Shown here one piece after another: positions 61,901-64,000 of a stretch of DNA of 64,000 bases. The notes beneath the pieces are model-generated. The model had not been told where the DNA came from. It did not search any database and saw only the letters and a list, made by a program, of their open reading frames with translations. The translations under genes and the position numbers were made by a program. Each line of letters opens with the position of its first letter. The stretch's first letter is position 1. Source of the stretch: CAYRVX01 sp964427875 (lineage in GTDB: Bacteria > Planctomycetota > Phycisphaerae > SM23-33). The stretch spans positions 1-64,000 of the forward strand of contig CAYRVX010000009.1 of assembly GCA_964427875.1 (NCBI GenBank). The letters run 5' to 3'.

Positions 61901-62256
61901 AGGCGCGGCTCGAACTTCACCGCTTTCTCATCCACGCCCGAGAGCTTTCCGTCCTCGACGGCCTTGAAGAGGAAGTGGCTGTAGAAGACCTTGGCGGCGG
62001 AGGCGACGTCTCGCCGCCGGCCGGCGTCGCCCCAGGTGTGGACCATGCAGCCGCCGCGAACGACGCAGCCGCGCCCGCCGACGAAGTCGCTGAAGGCCTT
62101 CAAGGCCGCCTGATCGAGCCCGGCCTCCTGCGGCGAGCGCCTCTGCCAGGTCCTGCCCGGGCACACCTCTTCGCCGAGCAGCGGAAATGGGCTCACGAGG
62201 ACCACCCAGGCCGCGCCGAGCCGCCGCAGCCGACGAGAAAACGCTGGTCCGAACAT
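58969..62256 (-). CDS. Fusion of two beta-lactamase-type serine hydrolase domains and a DUF4185-like domain, with repeats at both joints
   Basis: A 1095-residue frame with a signal peptide (1-28) and GAGGTGAGG upstream. Domain 1 (about 30-360) is a beta-lactamase/transpeptidase-fold serine hydrolase with SxxK as SAAK and FGHGGIR. Domain 2 (about 400-725) is a paralogue with STTK and YSDSG. Domain 3 (about 785-1095) resembles DUF4185/sialidase-like propellers (SQLAWSKDRGRTW, WGPWTRVYLTEKWDVGPGES). The linkers 364-399 and 726-784 are encoded by repetitive DNA: a REP-like pair (61060-61165) and 45-bp tandem repeats giving KKGTGYFSRSGEPEK twice. No stop or frameshift interrupts the frame. It may be a repeat-driven fusion of three once separate genes; whether one long protein is made is unknown. 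Confidence 0.8.
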   Translation of the reverse strand: MFGPAFSRRLRRLGAAWVVLVSPFPLLGEEVCPGRTWQRRSPQEAGLDQAALKAFSDFVGGRGCVVRGGCMVHTWGDAGRRRDVASAAKVFYSHFLFKAVEDGKLSGVDEKAVKFEPRLAKINAALGHKDREITFRHLANQTSCYGLIERPGSAYAYNDWQMALLWDALFLKVYGVTYETADEKVFRRLLTAPIGCEDRPTMMAFGVKNRPGRVGISPRDFCRFGLLYLRGGRWKGRQLIGATFTKMAAGKPLPNTVPRAGNKAADMIPHQRSIGSRNIPDNQTDHMGSYSWLWWTNGVDRENKRHWPDAPTDTFGAFGHGGIRAMAIVPSLDLIVSWNDGGTRGRQKENEAFRLLAKAVRDGRKKRGQQAGPLNEPADVAAAKNASGASFSGGPRPARSVPSGKWLTASPADVGMDEAVLKKARDYALTGGGSGCIVRSGRLVMRWGDQKRRYDLKSTTKSIGVTALGLAVGDGKVRLTDKAKRHHPSLEGKPPGKAGAGWADEITIFHLATQTAGYDKPGGTSKLLFRPGTKWSYSDSGPNWLAECVTLIYRRDLTELMFHRVFTPLGIKPDDLTWRRNAYRPAKIANVARREFGSGIHANVAAMARIGLLYLHQGRWGDKQIIPKEFVAACRTTPKAVRHLPVVLPENYPGASSHYGLLWWNNSDGTLKNVPRDTYWSWGLYDSLIVVMPSLDIVAARAGKSLKGSRGSHYGKLAPFFNPIVAAAKKKGTGYFSRSGEPEKKKGTGYFSRSGAPGRRLSGGRGPGGDRGRRGDEKSSLSPFLTLRWAPRETIIRKASGSDNWPVTWGDDGHLYTAYGDGWGFEPKVKGKLSLGLARVEGPPDAFRGVNIRSPTGEQTGDGASGRKASGMLCIDGALYMLVRNARLSQLAWSKDRGRTWTWAGWRFREGFGCPTFLNFGRDYAGARDEYVYVYSFDAASAYRPSDRMVLARAPKGRITDRQAYEFFVKLTAEGRPTWSRDIRRRGAVFEHAGQCYRSGVSYNAPLKRYLWVQVGGGRDTRFKGGLGVYDAPEPWGPWTRVYLTEKWDVGPGESASFPTKWMSSDGRTVHLVFSGNDCFSVRRATLTVADQRNP
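59905..60080. repeat. GGGGACAGGCTACTTTT-type repeats inside the fusion gene
   Basis: A forward unit AAAAGGGGACAGGCTGCTTT (59905-59924) faces two reverse-complement units at 60003-60027 and 60048-60069 (AAAAGTAGCCTGTCCCCTTT). The two reverse units lie in a 45-bp tandem duplication (59991-60035, 60036-60080). Because 45 is a multiple of three, the reading frame is kept and the protein gains a 15-residue repeat. The units are palindrome-like at their A- and T-rich ends and resemble REP-type mobile repeats. Confidence 0.8.
61060..61165. repeat. REP-like pair inside the fusion gene, related to the RAYT flanks
   Basis: A left hairpin GGGCC-ga-GGCCC followed by CGCTAAACG, a ~40-bp spacer, then CGTTTAGCG followed by GCCAGC-tt-GCTGGC. 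The order and the conserved GCTAAACG/CGTTTAGC heads equal those of the units at 33664-33868 and 34490-34700, but the stems differ with their pairing kept. This shows that stem pairing, not its sequence, is conserved. It encodes the linker between the two serine-hydrolase domains in frame. Confidence 0.8.
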
Positions 62257-62377
62257 GCCTCACCTCGCACGTGGTTGCGGATGCACCCGTTCTTGAACAC
62301 GGGCCGCTCCGGACACGCACGGTCGTAACCGCTTCGGTCGCGTCGTTCAAGCACTTCCCGGGCCCGCAGGCCGACTG

Positions 62378-62405
62378 TTGCGTAACGGGTCGATTCGGAT
62401 ACGCT
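62378..62405 (+). promoter_or_regulatory. Promoter giving a near-leaderless SUMF1-domain gene
   Basis: TTGCGT (62378-62383), a 16-nt spacer and TACGCT (62400-62405). The ATG at 62415 is only 9 nt past the -10, and no ribosome site is visible, so the mRNA is probably leaderless or nearly so. Confidence 0.5.
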
Positions 62406-62414
62406 GGTAAGCAC

Positions 62415-63233
62415 ATGCCGGACAGACGGACGCTATTTCGGACGCACTCGGTGCTGCTGCCCGCGGCGATGATGCTCCTGCCGGCGGGCTGCAAAAAGGA
62501 GAATGCCCCCGCGGGCCCGCCCCGGCCGGGCGACGCCGTCACCAACGCGATCGGCATGAGGCTCGTCTACGTGCCGCCGGGTGAGTTCACGATGGGCAGC
62601 GGCGTGGACGAGGCCGGCCGGCACGAAGACGAAGTTCAGCACCACGTAACGATCTCGCGGGGGTTTTACATCGGTGCCACGGAAGTAACGCAGCGACAGT
62701 GGCAGCGTATGATGAACTTCAATCGCAGCGAGACGAAAGGCGACGACCTGCCGGCATCGCGGCTGTCGTGGCATCACGCCGAGACGTTCTGTAAGAAGCT
62801 CGGACAGGCCGAGGGGCGGGGCTACCGCCTGCCGACCGAGGCCGAGTGGGAGTACGCCTGCCGCGCGGGCTCGACGGGCCCCTTCGGAGGCACGGGCAAG
62901 CTCGACGAGATGGGCTGGCACATGGACAACAGCGGCGAGCGGCCCCACCCCGTCGGCCGCAAGAGGCCCAACGCCTGGGGCCTGCACGACATGCACGGAG
63001 GCGTATTCGAATGGTGCGCGGACTTCTACGGGCGCGACTATGCGACCGAGGCGGCCACCGATCCGCGAGGCCCGGCGACGGGAAAGTATCGCGCCGCGAG
63101 GGGCGGATCGTGGGGCCACTTCGCCCGCGCCTGCCGCAGCGCCGCAAGGGCGAGCTTCAACCCGGCATATCAACTGGATCAGGTCGGCCTTCGCGTCGTA
63201 ATGGAACCGACCGGCCACAGCAACGGGAGATGA
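62415..63233 (+). CDS. SUMF1/FGE-sulfatase-domain lipoprotein, FGE first Cys missing
   Basis: A 272-residue lipoprotein with lipobox LPAGC (Cys26). The SUMF1 fold is clear: GMRLVYVPPGEFTMGS, GATEVTQRQWQRMM, YRLPTEAEWEYACRAG, NAWGLHDMHGGVFEWCADFYG and RGGSWGHFARACRSAAR. True formylglycine-generating enzymes have GGSFLCxxSYC with two Cys; here the first is His (GGSWGHFARAC), so it is unlikely to activate the sulfatase at 36143. Many such domains are ligand-binding or have other oxidoreductase roles. It is followed 3 nt later by the Tat-exported oxidoreductase. Confidence 0.88.
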   Translation: MPDRRTLFRTHSVLLPAAMMLLPAGCKKENAPAGPPRPGDAVTNAIGMRLVYVPPGEFTMGSGVDEAGRHEDEVQHHVTISRGFYIGATEVTQRQWQRMMNFNRSETKGDDLPASRLSWHHAETFCKKLGQAEGRGYRLPTEAEWEYACRAGSTGPFGGTGKLDEMGWHMDNSGERPHPVGRKRPNAWGLHDMHGGVFEWCADFYGRDYATEAATDPRGPATGKYRAARGGSWGHFARACRSAARASFNPAYQLDQVGLRVVMEPTGHSNGR

Positions 63234-63236
63234 ACG

Positions 63237-64000
63237 ATGGTCAGCAAGCGTGAGACGAAGAGGATGGCCCGACGGGAGGTCCTCAAGGGGGTCGCCGCGG
63301 CGACGTTCACCATCATGAGGCCGTCGCTGGTTCGCGGCGCCGAGGCCAACTCGAAGGTCGAGCTGGGCATGATCGGCTGCGGCGGACGCGGCAACTGGAT
63401 CATGAACCTCTTCAACAAGCACAAGGGCTACAAGGTGGTCGCGTGCGCGGACTACTTCAAGGACCGCGTCGACCGCTTCGGCGAGAAGTTCGGCGTGCCG
63501 GCGGACAGGCGGCACACCGGCCTGTCGAACCACGCCAAGCTGCTGGCGGGCAAGCTCGACGCGGTGGCGATCGAGAGCCCGCCGTACTTCCACCCGATCC
63601 AGGCCGCCGCGGCCGTCGAGGCCGGCAAGCACGTCTACGTCGCCAAGCCCATCGCCGTGGACGTGCCCGGCTGCACCACGATCGGCGAGGCGGGCAGGAA
63701 GGCCACCGCCAGGAAGCTCGTCTTCCTGGCCGACTTCCAGACCCGCGCGAGCGCGATCTACCAGGAGGCGGTCAAGCGCGTGCACAACGGCGACATCGGC
63801 CGCCTGGTCAACGGCGTGGCCGTCTACTACTGCGGCTTCATGTTCGGCAAGACGCGGCCCAAGGATCCCGAGGGCCGTCTGCGCAGGTGGTGCCTGGACC
63901 AGGTGCTCTCCGGCGACATCATCACCGAGCAGAACATCCACGCGCTGGACGTGGCGTGCTGGATCATGGACGCCGATCCGATCAGCGCCGTCGGCACGGG
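63237..64000 (+). CDS. Tat-exported Gfo/Idh/MocA oxidoreductase, 3' end cut by window edge
   Basis: The first 254 codons of an oxidoreductase. The N-terminus RREVLKGVAAATFTI is a twin-arginine signal, so the folded, cofactor-loaded enzyme is exported. The Rossmann motif is GMIGCGGRG, and the usual EKP is AKP (VYVAKPIAVDVPGC), typical of the planctomycete secreted group. GGAGATGA precedes the ATG. It forms an operon with the SUMF1-domain gene. Members oxidise sugars or glycosides, possibly to 3-keto forms that DUF1080 proteins cleave. The stop lies beyond base 64000. Confidence 0.9.
   Translation, partial: MVSKRETKRMARREVLKGVAAATFTIMRPSLVRGAEANSKVELGMIGCGGRGNWIMNLFNKHKGYKVVACADYFKDRVDRFGEKFGVPADRRHTGLSNHAKLLAGKLDAVAIESPPYFHPIQAAAAVEAGKHVYVAKPIAVDVPGCTTIGEAGRKATARKLVFLADFQTRASAIYQEAVKRVHNGDIGRLVNGVAVYYCGFMFGKTRPKDPEGRLRRWCLDQVLSGDIITEQNIHALDVACWIMDADPISAVGT

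Noticed and set aside
62415..63233. SUMF1-domain protein as the formylglycine-generating enzyme for the sulfatase at 36143
   Set aside because: The first of the two catalytic Cys positions is His and the protein is a lipoprotein, so activity as FGE is unlikely.

Overview
The window is GC-rich bacterial DNA and most likely comes from a member of the Planctomycetota, perhaps Phycisphaerae-like. Supporting features are a secreted FG-GAP protein opening with a planctomycete-style LExLExRLLL motif, a PEP-CTERM protein, a Cys-type sulfatase, a DUF1080 protein, Tat-exported Gfo/Idh/MocA oxidoreductases, UROD-like and L-fucose/L-arabinose isomerase-like enzymes, and many exported glycoside hydrolases. 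No rRNA, tRNA, CRISPR array or replication origin was seen. The assignment rests on gene content only.

Layout. 0-3 kb: the 5' part of an FG-GAP surface protein (cut by the left edge) diverges from a HAD phosphatase. 3-16 kb: a GH116-like glucosidase, an exported RbsD-like protein, then an unusual sugar ABC importer (binding protein fused to a MalF-type permease, followed by a MalG-type permease with a giant extracytoplasmic insert), nagB and nagA, with two internally deleted pseudogenes (GH127 type and B12-binding radical SAM type) around nagA. 16-18.5 kb: a VapBC-type toxin-antitoxin pair and a PEP-CTERM protein. 19-26 kb: a beta-helix protein, a GH106-like enzyme with a sugar isomerase, and a DUF1080 protein. 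26-31 kb: a lower-GC pair (HD phosphohydrolase plus YwgA-like protein) and ppdK. 31-36 kb: a PQQ-propeller/LamG protein, a RAYT-type Y1 transposase between two ~205-bp direct repeats, and a HEAT-repeat protein. 36-44 kb: a sulfatase-led gene row (2H phosphoesterase, amidohydrolase, UROD-like, DUF2238), a GH71/99-like protein with a second amidohydrolase, and a Gfo/Idh/MocA oxidoreductase. 44-52 kb: a GH42-like protein, a CBM9-like protein, a degenerate REC-GGDEF protein, a transglutaminase-like protein and two tandem PD-(D/E)xK nucleases. 52-62 kb, minus strand: a second copy of the unusual ABC importer behind an M28 peptidase and a three-domain fusion protein (two serine-hydrolase domains plus a DUF4185-like domain). 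62-64 kb: a SUMF1-domain lipoprotein and a Tat-exported oxidoreductase cut by the right edge.

How the genes fit together: most of the window is a carbohydrate-scavenging toolbox. Secreted hydrolases and binding proteins release sugars, two binding-protein-tethered ABC importers (no ATPase gene in the window) take them up, and NagB/NagA, the isomerase and redox enzymes process them. The most notable points are the duplicated importer architecture, the serine-hydrolase fusion gene whose two domain junctions both coincide with repetitive elements, the REP-like repeats linked to the RAYT transposase, and several near-consensus sigma-70 promoters, some placed so that the downstream gene would be leaderless.
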